From Arthrobacter nitroguajacolicus_D (GTDB lineage: Bacteria; Actinomycetota; Actinomycetes; Actinomycetales; Micrococcaceae): 64,000 nucleotides of DNA. Position numbers and translations under genes: made by a program. The notes beneath the pieces were generated by a model. That model was not told the origin of the DNA and searched no databases. It saw only the letters and a list, made by a program, of their open reading frames with translations. Each line of letters opens with the position of its first letter. Position 1 is the first letter of the stretch. The stretch spans positions 124,001 through 188,000 of the forward strand of contig NZ_JAVDSH010000008.1 of assembly GCF_031455195.1 (NCBI RefSeq), written 5' to 3'. Of this stretch, positions 18,001 through 26,275 are shown one piece after another.

Positions 18001-20003
18001 TGCGTCTGCTTGGCCCGCTCAGCGTTGAGGAAGTAGCGGAACGGCTTCAAGGACAGGAGCAGGCTGAACCCTCCCTGCAACCGGCTCTGGACCAGCCAAC
18101 GGACCCCGAGGATCCGGACCACATCGAGGAAACCCCCGCGGCAGCACCACACGGCAGCGTTGCTGACGCCAGCCTTCACCTCGCCGCACTCCAGAAAGCG
18201 AATCGCGCGCTGAAGGTGACAATCGGCGGAGTCGAACGCTTTGCTGCGGTGGAGGACGCGGCCAGGCTGCGCGACGCTATTGGCGTTCCCTTGCCCATGG
18301 GCGTGCCCCTCGCGTTCATTGAGCCGGTCCACGATCCCCTGGGCGACCTCGTTTCACGGTATGCCCGCACCCACGGACCGTTTACTGCAGCCGAGGCTGC
18401 CACCAGGCTGGGGCTGGGCGTCGCTGTCGTCAATGGCGCGCTGAAGCGACTGGCCGGCGATGGGCGCGTGGTAGAAGGCGAGTTCCGTCCGCACGCAGTG
18501 GCCGAACAGCAAACCGCCGAAGCAACGGACCCCGGGCTCATGTCCGTTGACGCCCCTCCCGCCAGCGAATGGTGTGATGCCGAGGTCCTGCGGAAGCTGC
18601 GGCGTCGCTCGCTGGCTGCGCTGCGGGCCGAAGTAGAACCAGTGGACACGGCCGCGTATGGTCGGTTCCTTCCCGAGTGGCAAAACGTGACTACACCGGG
18701 CAAGTCCCGGAGCCAGGCATTGCGCGGGCTGGACGGAATCATCACGGCCGTGGACCAACTGTCCGGCGTGCCCATCCCGGCGTCAGCATGGGAACCGTTG
18801 GTACTCGCGAGCCGGGTGGCGGATTACAAGCCCGCCATGCTTGACGAACTGATGGCCGCCGGAGAGCTCCTCTGGTCCGGGGCCGGGTCCCTGCCCGGTA
18901 ACGACGGCTGGATCAGCCTCCACGTTGCCGACTCCGCGGAGCTGACCCTCAATCCTTCTCCCGATTTCGAACCGGGGGATGCCCAACAGCGCCTCCTTGA
19001 GCACTTCAGCGCGGGCGGCGGCTACTTCTTCCGGCAACTCACGGACGTGGCTGGTGGCATGGATACGGTGCTCAGTGATGATGCCGTGGTGACGGCGCTG
19101 TGGGACCTTGTCTGGGCCGGGCGGGTCACTGGAGATACTTTCGCCCCCGTCCGTGCCATGATTGCCGGCGGGAAAACAGCCCACCGCCAGGTCGCCAAGG
19201 CGCCGAGGGCGCGTGCACCGCGCATGAGCAGGCTCGGCCGTTCCCACGGGACAGGGCTGCTGGGATCACCCGGACTCGCCGGTGGCCGCTATGGCTCAGT
19301 AACAGGTGGTGTTGCACCCGCGCCGCCTTCAGCCGTCGGCCGCTGGTCCGCATTGCCTGCGCCGGAGCTTGACCCCACCATCCATGCCCGGGGCACAGCT
19401 GAGCTGCTGCTGGACAGGTACGGCGTCGTAACCCGCGGTTCGGTGATGGCTGAGAACATCCTGGGCGGTTTTGGGCTCATGTATAAGGTCCTTGCACGGC
19501 TTGAGGAAGCCGGACGATGCCGGCGCGGGTACTTCATCGAGCATTTGGGGGCTGCGCAGTTCGCCGTCCCCGCAACCGTGGACCGCCTGCGGTCGTTCAC
19601 GGAGGATGCACGCATCTCCAAGGCGGAACCGTCCGCGCTGGCACTCGCCGCCACGGACCCAGCCAACCCCTACGGTGCCGCGCTCCCCTGGCCGGCATTG
19701 TCGGTCGACGCCGGGTCCGGCCACCGCCCGGGGCGAAAAGCCGGGGCGCTGGTGGTCATGGTCGACGGCGCGCTGGTCCTTTACGTGGAACGCGGCGGTA
19801 AGACGCTACTCACTTTCAGCCAGGATGAGCTTGTGCTGACGGTCGCCGCCCAGGCGTTGGTGGACGTGGTGCGGCGGGGAGCAGTGGACAAACTCTTCAT
19901 GGAGAAGGTCAATGGCCACGATCTCCTGGAAACACCCATCGCGGTTGCCCTGGCGGCGGCAGGCGCGTACTCAACTCCGAAGGGACTGCGGATCCGTGCC
20001 TGA
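15030..20003 (+). CDS. lhr: Lhr-type ATP-dependent DNA helicase
   Basis: This roughly 1657-aa protein matches long helicase-related (Lhr) proteins: helicase core with Walker A PTGSGKT (residues 51-57), DEVH box (190-193), SATVQ motif III, and C-terminal RecA motifs VATSSLELGIDMG and QRVGRAGH, followed by the winged-helix and beta-barrel domains of the Lhr core and an approximately 800-residue Lhr C-terminal region. Lhr translocates 3'-5' on single-stranded DNA and unwinds RNA-DNA hybrids; in mycobacteria it belongs to the DNA-damage regulon. The ATG at 15030 has GGAGG only 1 bp away, so GTG 15012 is an alternative start. Its 3' end overlaps the next glycosylase gene by 8 bp. A Pro/Glu-rich linker lies near 18060-18170. 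Confidence 0.93.
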   Translation: MQEPQASEGAISRFSQATREWFLGAFSEPTPAQDGAWNAISSGSHALVVAPTGSGKTLAAFLWALDRLHATPTDTLPGLETVPANGKGRAKRPKTKTRVLYISPLKALGVDVERNLRAPLIGITQTAKRLGLPAPLVTVGVRSGDTTAADRRTLLTNPPDILITTPESLFLMLTSRARETLSEVDTIIIDEVHAVAGTKRGAHLAVSLERLDALLPKPAQRIGLSATVQPRELVAQFLAGQAPVEIVAPPSKKNWNLTVTVPVEDMSDLQGAAGAFDSGPASGLQPQASIWPHVEEQIVDLVLSKQSTIVFANSRRLSERLTARLNEIYAERQLMAVGGGAWAAPDDNPGVPASTATPAHMMAQAGSTTGADPVLARAHHGSVSKDQRAMIEDDLKSGRLRCVVATSSLELGIDMGAVDLVIQVESPPSVASGLQRVGRAGHQVGEISEGVLFPKHRADLLHTSVTVERMLSGQIERLSIPANPLDILAQQTVAATALGSIDVEDWFSTVRRSAPFASLPRSAFEATLDLLAGRYPSDEFAELRPRIIWDRHAGTIEGRPGAQRLAVTSGGTIPDRGLFGVYIIGTEVEGSSSPGSADGSEPTASARAAKGGRRVGELDEEMVYESRVGDVFALGATSWKIEDITHDRVLVSPAFGQPGKLPFWKGDSLGRPVDLGRALGAFIRELSAADEAPAMERCQASGLDAFAASNLLQYLREQKEATEIVPSDRTLVVERFHDELGDWRVVLHSPFGMPVHAPWALAVGQRLQQRYGLDGSAMAADDGIVLRVPMMEDEPPGADLFLFDPEELEQIVTTEVGGSALFASRFRECAARALLLPRQNPGKRQPLWQQRQRSAQLLDVAKKYPSFPIVLEAVRECLQDVYDLPALKDIAASVERRELRIVETTTQQPSPFAKSLLFGYVAQFLYEGDSPLAERRAAALALDSTLLNELLGRVELRELLDASVIDRTELELQRLLPDRRVRAMEGVADLLRLLGPLSVEEVAERLQGQEQAEPSLQPALDQPTDPEDPDHIEETPAAAPHGSVADASLHLAALQKANRALKVTIGGVERFAAVEDAARLRDAIGVPLPMGVPLAFIEPVHDPLGDLVSRYARTHGPFTAAEAATRLGLGVAVVNGALKRLAGDGRVVEGEFRPHAVAEQQTAEATDPGLMSVDAPPASEWCDAEVLRKLRRRSLAALRAEVEPVDTAAYGRFLPEWQNVTTPGKSRSQALRGLDGIITAVDQLSGVPIPASAWEPLVLASRVADYKPAMLDELMAAGELLWSGAGSLPGNDGWISLHVADSAELTLNPSPDFEPGDAQQRLLEHFSAGGGYFFRQLTDVAGGMDTVLSDDAVVTALWDLVWAGRVTGDTFAPVRAMIAGGKTAHRQVAKAPRARAPRMSRLGRSHGTGLLGSPGLAGGRYGSVTGGVAPAPPSAVGRWSALPAPELDPTIHARGTAELLLDRYGVVTRGSVMAENILGGFGLMYKVLARLEEAGRCRRGYFIEHLGAAQFAVPATVDRLRSFTEDARISKAEPSALALAATDPANPYGAALPWPALSVDAGSGHRPGRKAGALVVMVDGALVLYVERGGKTLLTFSQDELVLTVAAQALVDVVRRGAVDKLFMEKVNGHDLLETPIAVALAAAGAYSTPKGLRIRA

Positions 20004-20826
20004 AGGCGATTCCATTTGGCGGGCCGCGTCACGGTTGAACGAAGCTTTGGCCGGACAAATCATCACAGCGTCGGATTTCCGTGTGCCACGCTTCGCCACC
20101 CTCAACTTGTCAGGCTGGACCATGAAGGAAGTGGTCCCCCGGGGCAAGCACCTGCTCATGCGCACGGCCGGACCGGTTGACGAAGATCCCGGTGCCAGCA
20201 GGAAGCCCCGGGAACTGACCATCCATTCCCACCTCAAGATGGAGGGCAACTGGATGATCTACCCACCGGGTGGTCGTTGGACCAAGCCCGGCCACACGGC
20301 ACGGTGCGTCCTGCGCACGGCCGCGGCTGACGCGGTGGGGTTCTCGCTGGGCATCCTGGAAGTTGTGCCGACGGCGGAGGAAGAAAAGATCGTTGGACAT
20401 CTTGGCCCGGATCTCCTCGGTCCGGACTGGGACGAAGAAGAAGCACTACGCAGGCTACGGGCCGAACCGGGCGTTACTGTGGGTTTCGCCCTGTTGGACC
20501 AGCGGAAGCTTGCAGGGATTGGCAACATCTACCGATGTGAAGCATGTTTCCTCTCCGGCATCCATCCGGCGCTGCCGCTCGGTGAAGTGCCTGACCTGGC
20601 CAGGACAGTCAACGACGCCAAACGTCTCCTGGGTGAAAACCTTGGACCTGGCCGCCGGACTACTTTGGGGCCCCGCGCCTTGCGGCCCGGCTACTGGGTC
20701 TATGGCAGGGAGCGCCAGCCGTGCAGGCGTTGCGGCACCACGGTTCGGCGCGGTCTCTTGGCCGGCCCTGACGGAACCGAGGAACGGGACATCTATTTCT
20801 GTCCGCGCTGCCAGCCGGCGCCGTAG
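19996..20826 (+). CDS. nei: Nei2-type endonuclease VIII / Fpg-family DNA glycosylase
   Basis: This 276-aa protein starts at GTG 19996 inside the end of lhr. After removal of Met, Pro2 is the expected Schiff-base nucleophile and Glu3 the catalytic acid (MPEGDSIWRAA, the Nei2-type N-terminus). A conserved Lys follows in VVPRGKHLLMR, the helix-two-turn-helix region contains GIGNIYRCEA, and the C-terminal zinc finger is CRRCG...FCPRCQ. The family removes oxidised pyrimidines or purines and cleaves the abasic site. The same lhr-nei order occurs in mycobacteria, so the pair is a conserved repair operon. A symmetrical hairpin follows at 20875-20900. Confidence 0.93.
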   Translation: MPEGDSIWRAASRLNEALAGQIITASDFRVPRFATLNLSGWTMKEVVPRGKHLLMRTAGPVDEDPGASRKPRELTIHSHLKMEGNWMIYPPGGRWTKPGHTARCVLRTAAADAVGFSLGILEVVPTAEEEKIVGHLGPDLLGPDWDEEEALRRLRAEPGVTVGFALLDQRKLAGIGNIYRCEACFLSGIHPALPLGEVPDLARTVNDAKRLLGENLGPGRRTTLGPRALRPGYWVYGRERQPCRRCGTTVRRGLLAGPDGTEERDIYFCPRCQPAP

Positions 20827-20874
20827 CAGGCCCAGCACCAAACACTGTAGCCAGCCCAGCATCAGAAACCGTGA

Positions 20875-20900
20875 CCCGGCCGGGCACCGTCCCGGCCGGG
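20875..20900 (+). terminator. Strong GC hairpin after the lhr-nei operon
   Basis: CCCGGCCGGG, a 6-base loop, and CCCGGCCGGG again form a 10-bp perfect stem 48 bp after the nei stop. There is no T-run, so termination is inferred. It lies between the convergent nei and GH16 genes and could serve both. Confidence 0.5.
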
Positions 20901-21031
20901 CACATCGGTAACCGCCGCGACGGCGGCGCGCTTCGCGCAAAGGTCCCGCCGACTATTCCAGGAAGCTCCCCAGCCGCCCCAGCAATAGTCGCCGGACCCG
21001 CGCTACGTGTGCGCCGCCGTCGGACGTTTTT

Positions 21032-22294
21032 CTACACCGTCCGCCACCATTTTTGGTTGGCGGACCCGGCGCAATCCCATAGTTGCAGGCGTGCACCATT
21101 CGCAGATGACCAGTCCGCGACGTCCACGCATTTGTTGGCCTGTGGGTTCACTAAATCCCCGGCGGAGTTAAGAACGAACTGCTGCGCCGCGCTTCCGTTG
21201 CATGTAGTCAGCTGGACCCGCGCACCGTTGGCCGTGGAGCCCCACGCCACGTCCATGCATTTGCCCAATGCCCGCACGGTCCCGTTGCCCGCAAAAGTCC
21301 ATTGTTCGGAGGCGGCGGTATCGCAGTCCCACAACTGGAGTTGGGAACCGTCGATGGCCTGGCGGCCAGCGACGTCGATGCATTTGCCCGCGTAACCCTG
21401 GATCCGGACGCTGGCTGCGGCGGCCGGTGGCGATGGGGCGGCCGCGAGTTCGTAAACCCGGACGTAGTCCACCAGCAGGGATTGGGGTAACGCCGTCCCG
21501 GGGTCCGGCGCTCCGGGCCAGTTGCCGCCAACGGCGAGGTTGAGCAGAAGGAAGAAATTGTGGTCGAAAGCCCAGGGCCCTGGAACGCTGGCTTTGGTCT
21601 TATGCGAGTACGGAATGCCGTCGATGTACCAGGTGATGGACTCCGGCCCCCAGTCCACGGTGAAGGTATGGAATGCGTCCCCCAGGGCTTTGCCGTTGGG
21701 CAGGGTGTAGCTGGCATTGACCGAGTTGGCGCCGGAATAGCCTGGGCCGTGGATGCTTCCCCAAATGGTTCCGGGTTCCTTGCCGACGTTCTCCATCACG
21801 TCGAGTTCGCCGCTGTTGGGCCAGCCGTCCGTGAAGACGTTGTCGCCCAGCATCCAGAACGCGGGCCACATTCCTTGTCCTTTGGGCAGCTTGAGTCGTG
21901 CCTCGAAGCGTCCTTGGTTCCGGCTGAACTTCCCCGCACTCAACAGCCGCGCGGAGGTGTACTGGCATGTTCCGTAGTGGCAGGTGTAGTTGTCGGGATT
22001 CTCGCGGCGTGCCGTGATGGCCATGTTTCCGTGGCCGTCCATGGCAGCGTTCCGCGTACTGCTGGTGTAGTACTGCAGTTCGCCATTGCCCCACCCCGAC
22101 CCTCCTGTGTCGTGGAGCCATTTGCTGTTGTCCGGGGCGGTTCCGGCGGGACCGTTGAACTCATCGCTCCACACCAGCGGGCCAGGGGCCGGCATGCCGG
22201 CGGCTGCCAGCGCCGGAGGCTCAGGAGCGATGAGTGTCGCTATGAGGGTAAATCCGACGATGACCATCACCCAGGGCGTGAGTCTTCGCTTCAT
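21032..22294 (-). CDS. Secreted GH16 beta-glucanase with C-terminal ricin-type lectin domain
   Basis: This 420-aa protein has an N-terminal signal peptide (cleavage probably around Ala31-Ala32). The glycoside hydrolase 16 domain (about 38-280) carries the signature ELDVME: nucleophile Glu163, Asp165 and acid/base Glu168, with flanking WPAFWMLG and the WYIDG substrate-cleft motif. GH16 enzymes of this type hydrolyse beta-1,3 or beta-1,3/1,4 glucans. Residues about 290-420 are a ricin B-like/CBM13 carbohydrate-binding trefoil with repeated GKCIDVA / QLQLWDC / QWTF units. It is divergent from a GT2 synthase, STAS and GH26 genes, suggesting one glucan-related locus. Confidence 0.93.
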   Translation of the reverse strand: MKRRLTPWVMVIVGFTLIATLIAPEPPALAAAGMPAPGPLVWSDEFNGPAGTAPDNSKWLHDTGGSGWGNGELQYYTSSTRNAAMDGHGNMAITARRENPDNYTCHYGTCQYTSARLLSAGKFSRNQGRFEARLKLPKGQGMWPAFWMLGDNVFTDGWPNSGELDVMENVGKEPGTIWGSIHGPGYSGANSVNASYTLPNGKALGDAFHTFTVDWGPESITWYIDGIPYSHKTKASVPGPWAFDHNFFLLLNLAVGGNWPGAPDPGTALPQSLLVDYVRVYELAAAPSPPAAAASVRIQGYAGKCIDVAGRQAIDGSQLQLWDCDTAASEQWTFAGNGTVRALGKCMDVAWGSTANGARVQLTTCNGSAAQQFVLNSAGDLVNPQANKCVDVADWSSANGARLQLWDCAGSANQKWWRTV

Positions 22295-22628
22295 GAAGGC
22301 AACTCTGACTGCCTTGTCATTCGGCGCGCAAGCCTTTTGGGTAGGACACGCAAAATGTCACTGCGAGGAAATAATCAACGCGAAAGTACTTATCAGTCCC
22401 GTAACGGCGACGAAATGTAGGCGGGAGAAAGTGGAAAGAGGAACCATCGGCTTGGCCCAACAAGTCTGTGGCTCAGGGAAATTCCGTTCGCAACTGAATT
22501 CCTTCCTCTGAGCATCAACGATGCATGCTCCAGGCGCGTCAGCCGTGTCCTCCCAACTTCGCCTTCAGGGCGTAGGGACAGCCTGCCGCGCCTTTGCCTT
22601 TTCCCCAGCAGTTACCCGGAGGCTAAAC
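22295..22628 (+). other. Divergent intergenic region between GH16 and GT2 genes
   Basis: No gene is visible in these 334 bp. It must hold the promoters of both divergent units. A 6-bp inverted repeat AAGGCA...TGCCTT (22296-22315) sits just upstream of the GH16 start and might be an operator. The GT2 ribosome-binding site CGGAGG is near 22618-22623. No confident -35/-10 pair was found. Confidence 0.4.
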
Positions 22629-24524
22629 ATGGGCATTCACAAGCAGATATTGGTAAGGATCCTTGCGGTCCTCGTGGTTTCGTTTGGATTGATTTACATC
22701 AGTTGGCGCTGGTCAGGAACCGTCGCATGGGACGCGTGGTGGATCTCCTTGCCACTCGTGGCCGCGGAAACGTACAGCCTGGGCGAGTCAACCTTGTACG
22801 CCGTCACCATGTGGAACGCACGACGGCGGCCACCGCCCCCGCCTGCCCTGCCGGGCCGGACGGTGGACGTTTTCATTGCCACCTACAACGAGCCGCTTGA
22901 GCTTGTCCTCAAGACCGCGATCGCCGCCAGGGACATGGAGTATCCGCACGAAACATGGATCCTGGACGACGGGAACCGCAGCGGGTTCGCGAGCGCAGCC
23001 CGGCAGATCGGCGTCGGCTACATTACCCGTGGTCCCGAGTGGGACGGCCGGCAGCGGTTCGCCAAGGCGGGCAATGTCAACAACGCACTGTCCATGACCA
23101 CGGGTGAATTCGTGGCCATCCTGGACGCGGACCAAGTCCCGGAACCACGGTTCCTGGACCGGGTCCTCGGCTACTTCGATGCCGAAGAAGTGGCCTTCGT
23201 CCAGACCCCGCAGCACTTCTGGAATGTTCCGGACCGGGACCCTCTGGGCAGCCAGGCCGAACTGTTCTATGGACCCATCCAGCAGGGCAAGGACGGTTGG
23301 GACGCGGCGTTCTTCTGCGGTTCGAATGCGGTCCTGCGTAGGGAAGCCCTCATGGCCTTGGGCCTGACGCGCTACACCCGGACCGCCACCGAGCACACCT
23401 GGAGTGCCCTGCGCAGGGGCCGGTCCCGGCTGCAGGACCTCCTTGGGGAACTGGGCCGTCGTCATCCGGCCGCCATGCCGGTGGTGGAACAGGCCATGGC
23501 AGCGGTTACCCGGGCCGAACAACAGCTCCGCCGGGGCGATGTACTGGCGGAGATCACGTTCGAGCTCCGGGTTTCCTTCCATGCGGCCGCGTTGGCTGCC
23601 CCGGATGCCACGGAGGACGTGGTGCCGGAACTCGACGCTGTCCTGGAGTCGGTGGACGTTGCCCACACCGACCAGGCATTAGCCATCCACCCGATGGACA
23701 CCACCACCATTACGGAGGACATGGCCACGGCCATGCACCTTCACGCCATGGGGTGGGGCAGCATTTACCACCATGAAATCCTGGTCCACGGGTTGGCCCC
23801 GGAGGATGTGTCCACCATGTTATCCCAGCGCCACCGCTGGGCAGCCGGCACCATGCAGGTGTTTTTCAATGACAATCCGCTGTTCCTGCGTGGGCTCACG
23901 CTGGCGCAGCGCCTCATGTATTTGGGCACCATGACCAGTTACCTGAACGGTTTCGCCGCCCTGAGCTATATTGCGGCGCCGGTGGTTTTCCTGGTGGCCG
24001 GCACATACCCCCTCACGGCGAGTCCGGTGGTGTTCTTTTGCCTGTTCCTGCCGTTCTTCCTTTCATGCCAGCTCCTGTTCCAGGTTTCGGGCAACGGGTC
24101 CAAGGGTTTGTGGCGCGGCCAGCAGTGGTCCTTCGCGCTCTTCCCCACCTGGATCGCGGCCACCTGTTCAGGTGCTGCGGCGGTCTTCCTGGGCAAGCAT
24201 CTGACGTTTTCCGTCACGGCCAAGAGCAAGCAGGCGGCAGGACGCGGTTTCCATCACGTCCGGCTTCAGCTGGTGGCGATGGCCGTGCTGGTTATCTCGT
24301 CGGGCATCGGCATAGCCCGCGTCACCGCTGCCGAGGCACCGCTTTACCCGACTCTCATCACTCTCGCCTGGGTGGCTTTGGACCTTGCCTTGCTCAGCGT
24401 GGTCATCGGCGCCGCAAGGTACCGGGGCCCGGGAGTGGAACAGGTGGATCCCATGCCTTCTCCCGATGAACTCACCAGCGTCCTCGGTGCAACTACGCTC
24501 ACCCCTCCGCCTGCCAGGCGCTGA
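22629..24524 (+). CDS. Cellulose-synthase-like family 2 glycosyltransferase
   Basis: The ATG at 22629 (after CGGAGG) gives 631 aa. Two N-terminal spans (about 8-26, 36-60) precede the cytosolic GT-A domain: FIATYNEP (83-90), first Asp pair 113-114, DAD 166-168, acceptor-side TED 362-364 and QRHRW 400-404, the full processive synthase set. About four C-terminal spans follow, with an FSVTAK segment like the gating-loop region of BcsA; no PilZ domain is present. Between CGSNAVLRREAL and ITED, where relatives have about 10 residues, there is a helical insertion of about 110 residues (roughly 246-355). It likely makes and exports a beta-glucan; the polymer is unknown. STAS and GH26 genes follow. 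Confidence 0.9.
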   Translation: MGIHKQILVRILAVLVVSFGLIYISWRWSGTVAWDAWWISLPLVAAETYSLGESTLYAVTMWNARRRPPPPPALPGRTVDVFIATYNEPLELVLKTAIAARDMEYPHETWILDDGNRSGFASAARQIGVGYITRGPEWDGRQRFAKAGNVNNALSMTTGEFVAILDADQVPEPRFLDRVLGYFDAEEVAFVQTPQHFWNVPDRDPLGSQAELFYGPIQQGKDGWDAAFFCGSNAVLRREALMALGLTRYTRTATEHTWSALRRGRSRLQDLLGELGRRHPAAMPVVEQAMAAVTRAEQQLRRGDVLAEITFELRVSFHAAALAAPDATEDVVPELDAVLESVDVAHTDQALAIHPMDTTTITEDMATAMHLHAMGWGSIYHHEILVHGLAPEDVSTMLSQRHRWAAGTMQVFFNDNPLFLRGLTLAQRLMYLGTMTSYLNGFAALSYIAAPVVFLVAGTYPLTASPVVFFCLFLPFFLSCQLLFQVSGNGSKGLWRGQQWSFALFPTWIAATCSGAAAVFLGKHLTFSVTAKSKQAAGRGFHHVRLQLVAMAVLVISSGIGIARVTAAEAPLYPTLITLAWVALDLALLSVVIGAARYRGPGVEQVDPMPSPDELTSVLGATTLTPPPARR

Positions 24525-24576
24525 TCACTCACATCCCCCATAACGCCGTTCCAACCCCCAGCCAGGAGCGACCATC

Positions 24577-25014
24577 ATGTCCACACTTTCCCGTGCTTCA
24601 AACACCACGCCCACGTCCCTGTCATCCTTCAACCTGACCCTCACCGGCGCCTTGGACGCAGCAACCGTCCTGGCCATTCGTCAAGAGTCTGCAAAGGCCG
24701 CTACTGACGGGCCCGTCCTGGTCCTGCTGGATGTGGCGGCAGTGACAAGCGTTGGCGCTTCCGGCGTCGTTGGCCTTCTTGAGGTGTTGCATCTCCTGCG
24801 CGCCCGCGGTGGAGACCTACGCCTTTTCGGAAGCTCCGCAGCGTTGGAAACTACCCGCCTCCAGGCCCATCTGGGGCAAGTGGCCCGCATTTATGGCACC
24901 CGCGAAGAAGCCGTCGACGGCGGCCAGAGACTCGAGCGCGCACGCCACCAGGCGCCCGGATTCCGGTGGCTCACGCTCTTCGCCCGACGGCGTCGTGGCT
25001 TGGGTTGGGGCTGA
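24577..25014 (+). CDS. STAS-domain protein (anti-sigma factor antagonist-like)
   Basis: This 145-aa protein has a STAS fold: FNLTLTGALDAATVLAIRQE, then VLLDVAAVTSVGASGVVGLLEVLHLLRARGGDLRLFG. The Ser in GASGV corresponds to the phosphorylatable serine of SpoIIAA/RsbV-type antagonists. The C-terminal 30 residues are basic. It starts after GGAGCG and ends 1 bp before the GH26 start. With no sigma or anti-sigma kinase gene adjacent, it may regulate the preceding glycosyltransferase post-translationally; STAS proteins paired with polysaccharide synthases are known in principle, but this role is inference. Confidence 0.85.
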   Translation: MSTLSRASNTTPTSLSSFNLTLTGALDAATVLAIRQESAKAATDGPVLVLLDVAAVTSVGASGVVGLLEVLHLLRARGGDLRLFGSSAALETTRLQAHLGQVARIYGTREEAVDGGQRLERARHQAPGFRWLTLFARRRRGLGWG

Positions 25015-25015
25015 C

Positions 25016-26275
25016 ATGGCCCGCGCAACCTCGGTAGTGCCGCGGCCGCCACGGCAGAAGCCAACTCCCCCCACTTTCACCGGGCACCCGGACCGCAAAC
25101 GGAGGCGAGCCAGCCTGGTTGCTCCCCTGCTGGTGACAGCGCTGGCGGCTACCGGGCTGGGTTTCGCTTCCAAGGAGGTGGTTCCCATCGTGCAGGCGTT
25201 GTCGTTGTGCAAGGCCGGCGACGCGGCATCGATCATCCCTGAAGATGGCGTGCTCCTCGGGGTGAACCTGGATTGGGACACCGAAACCCTGGCCGAACAC
25301 AAGGCCAATCTTGGGCACGACCCCGCAGTCGTGGTGCAGTTTTCCGACATTCCCTACGACGACGAAACATGGGCGCACACCACCAATGCCGTCACGCAGG
25401 TCCGGGCGACGGGCGGGGTGCTGCTCCTGACACTGGAGCCGCACGGCGGCTTGGCGACCATGAGCGATGAGGTGATCGCCAAGCTGGCCACCGACTTACG
25501 TGCCATCAACGATCAGGGGACGCCCGTCGTCGTACGTTTTGCGCATGAGATGAACGGTTCCTGGTATTCCTGGGGCCAGCAGCCGACGCGCTATGTGGAG
25601 GTTTTCCGTAAGGTAGCGGCGGCCGTGCACAGCCAGGCGCCGGGCACGTCCATGATGTGGGCGCCAAATTATGGGGGCGGCTATCCGTTTACCGGTGGCC
25701 AGTACGCGGCCCGTCCGGGCACCCCGGACTTCGCCGCGCTTGATACTGACCATGACGGCACCCTCACCATGGCCGATGACACGTATGCGCCCTACTATCC
25801 GGGGGATGACGCGGTGGACTGGGTGGGAGTGTCGCTGTACCACTGGGGCAACCAGCGCCCTTGGGGAAACAACGACATTGCTGAACCGGGCAAGTTCCTG
25901 GCCATGCTCAACGGAACCTACAACGGCACGGCGGGCGACGACAGTTCCGTGCCGGATTTCTACCAGGTGTACGGCGTGGACCACAACCGGCCGGTGGCCA
26001 TCCCGGAGACCGCCGCGATCTTCACGCCTGCGCGCGGCGGGGCCTCCGAGTTGGACGTCAAACGTGCTTGGTGGCGCCAGGTCTTTTCCGCCGAAACGCA
26101 CCAAAAGTATCCGCAGTTGAAGATGATCAATTGGTTCGAGTGGAAGAAGTACGAGATTGAGATCAACGACGACGTCGACTGGCGGAGCGCTGGATCGCCC
26201 GCCATCCGTGACGCGCTGACCCAGGACCTGCCGGACTGGTTGCGGTACGGGGAGGATTTGGAGGCGTGTCGCTAG
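25016..26275 (+). CDS. Membrane-anchored GH26 glycoside hydrolase
   Basis: This 419-aa protein starts 1 bp after the STAS stop. A basic, Pro-rich cytoplasmic tail leads to one N-terminal membrane span (about 33-51), then an extracellular GH26 (beta/alpha)8 domain. Acid/base Glu178 lies in RFAHEMNGSW, the nucleophile Glu331 in AIPETAAIF, and the Trp-rich SLYHWGNQRPW loop is present. GH26 includes mannanases and lichenase-type glucanases. Residues 243-254 form an EF-hand-like loop (Asp243, 245, 247, Gly248, Leu250, Asp254) next to DTYAPYYPGDD. As third gene after a GT2 synthase it probably trims or releases the exported polymer (inference). Its stop codon overlaps the convergent yczE stop (CTAG). 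Confidence 0.88.
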   Translation: MARATSVVPRPPRQKPTPPTFTGHPDRKRRRASLVAPLLVTALAATGLGFASKEVVPIVQALSLCKAGDAASIIPEDGVLLGVNLDWDTETLAEHKANLGHDPAVVVQFSDIPYDDETWAHTTNAVTQVRATGGVLLLTLEPHGGLATMSDEVIAKLATDLRAINDQGTPVVVRFAHEMNGSWYSWGQQPTRYVEVFRKVAAAVHSQAPGTSMMWAPNYGGGYPFTGGQYAARPGTPDFAALDTDHDGTLTMADDTYAPYYPGDDAVDWVGVSLYHWGNQRPWGNNDIAEPGKFLAMLNGTYNGTAGDDSSVPDFYQVYGVDHNRPVAIPETAAIFTPARGGASELDVKRAWWRQVFSAETHQKYPQLKMINWFEWKKYEIEINDDVDWRSAGSPAIRDALTQDLPDWLRYGEDLEACR

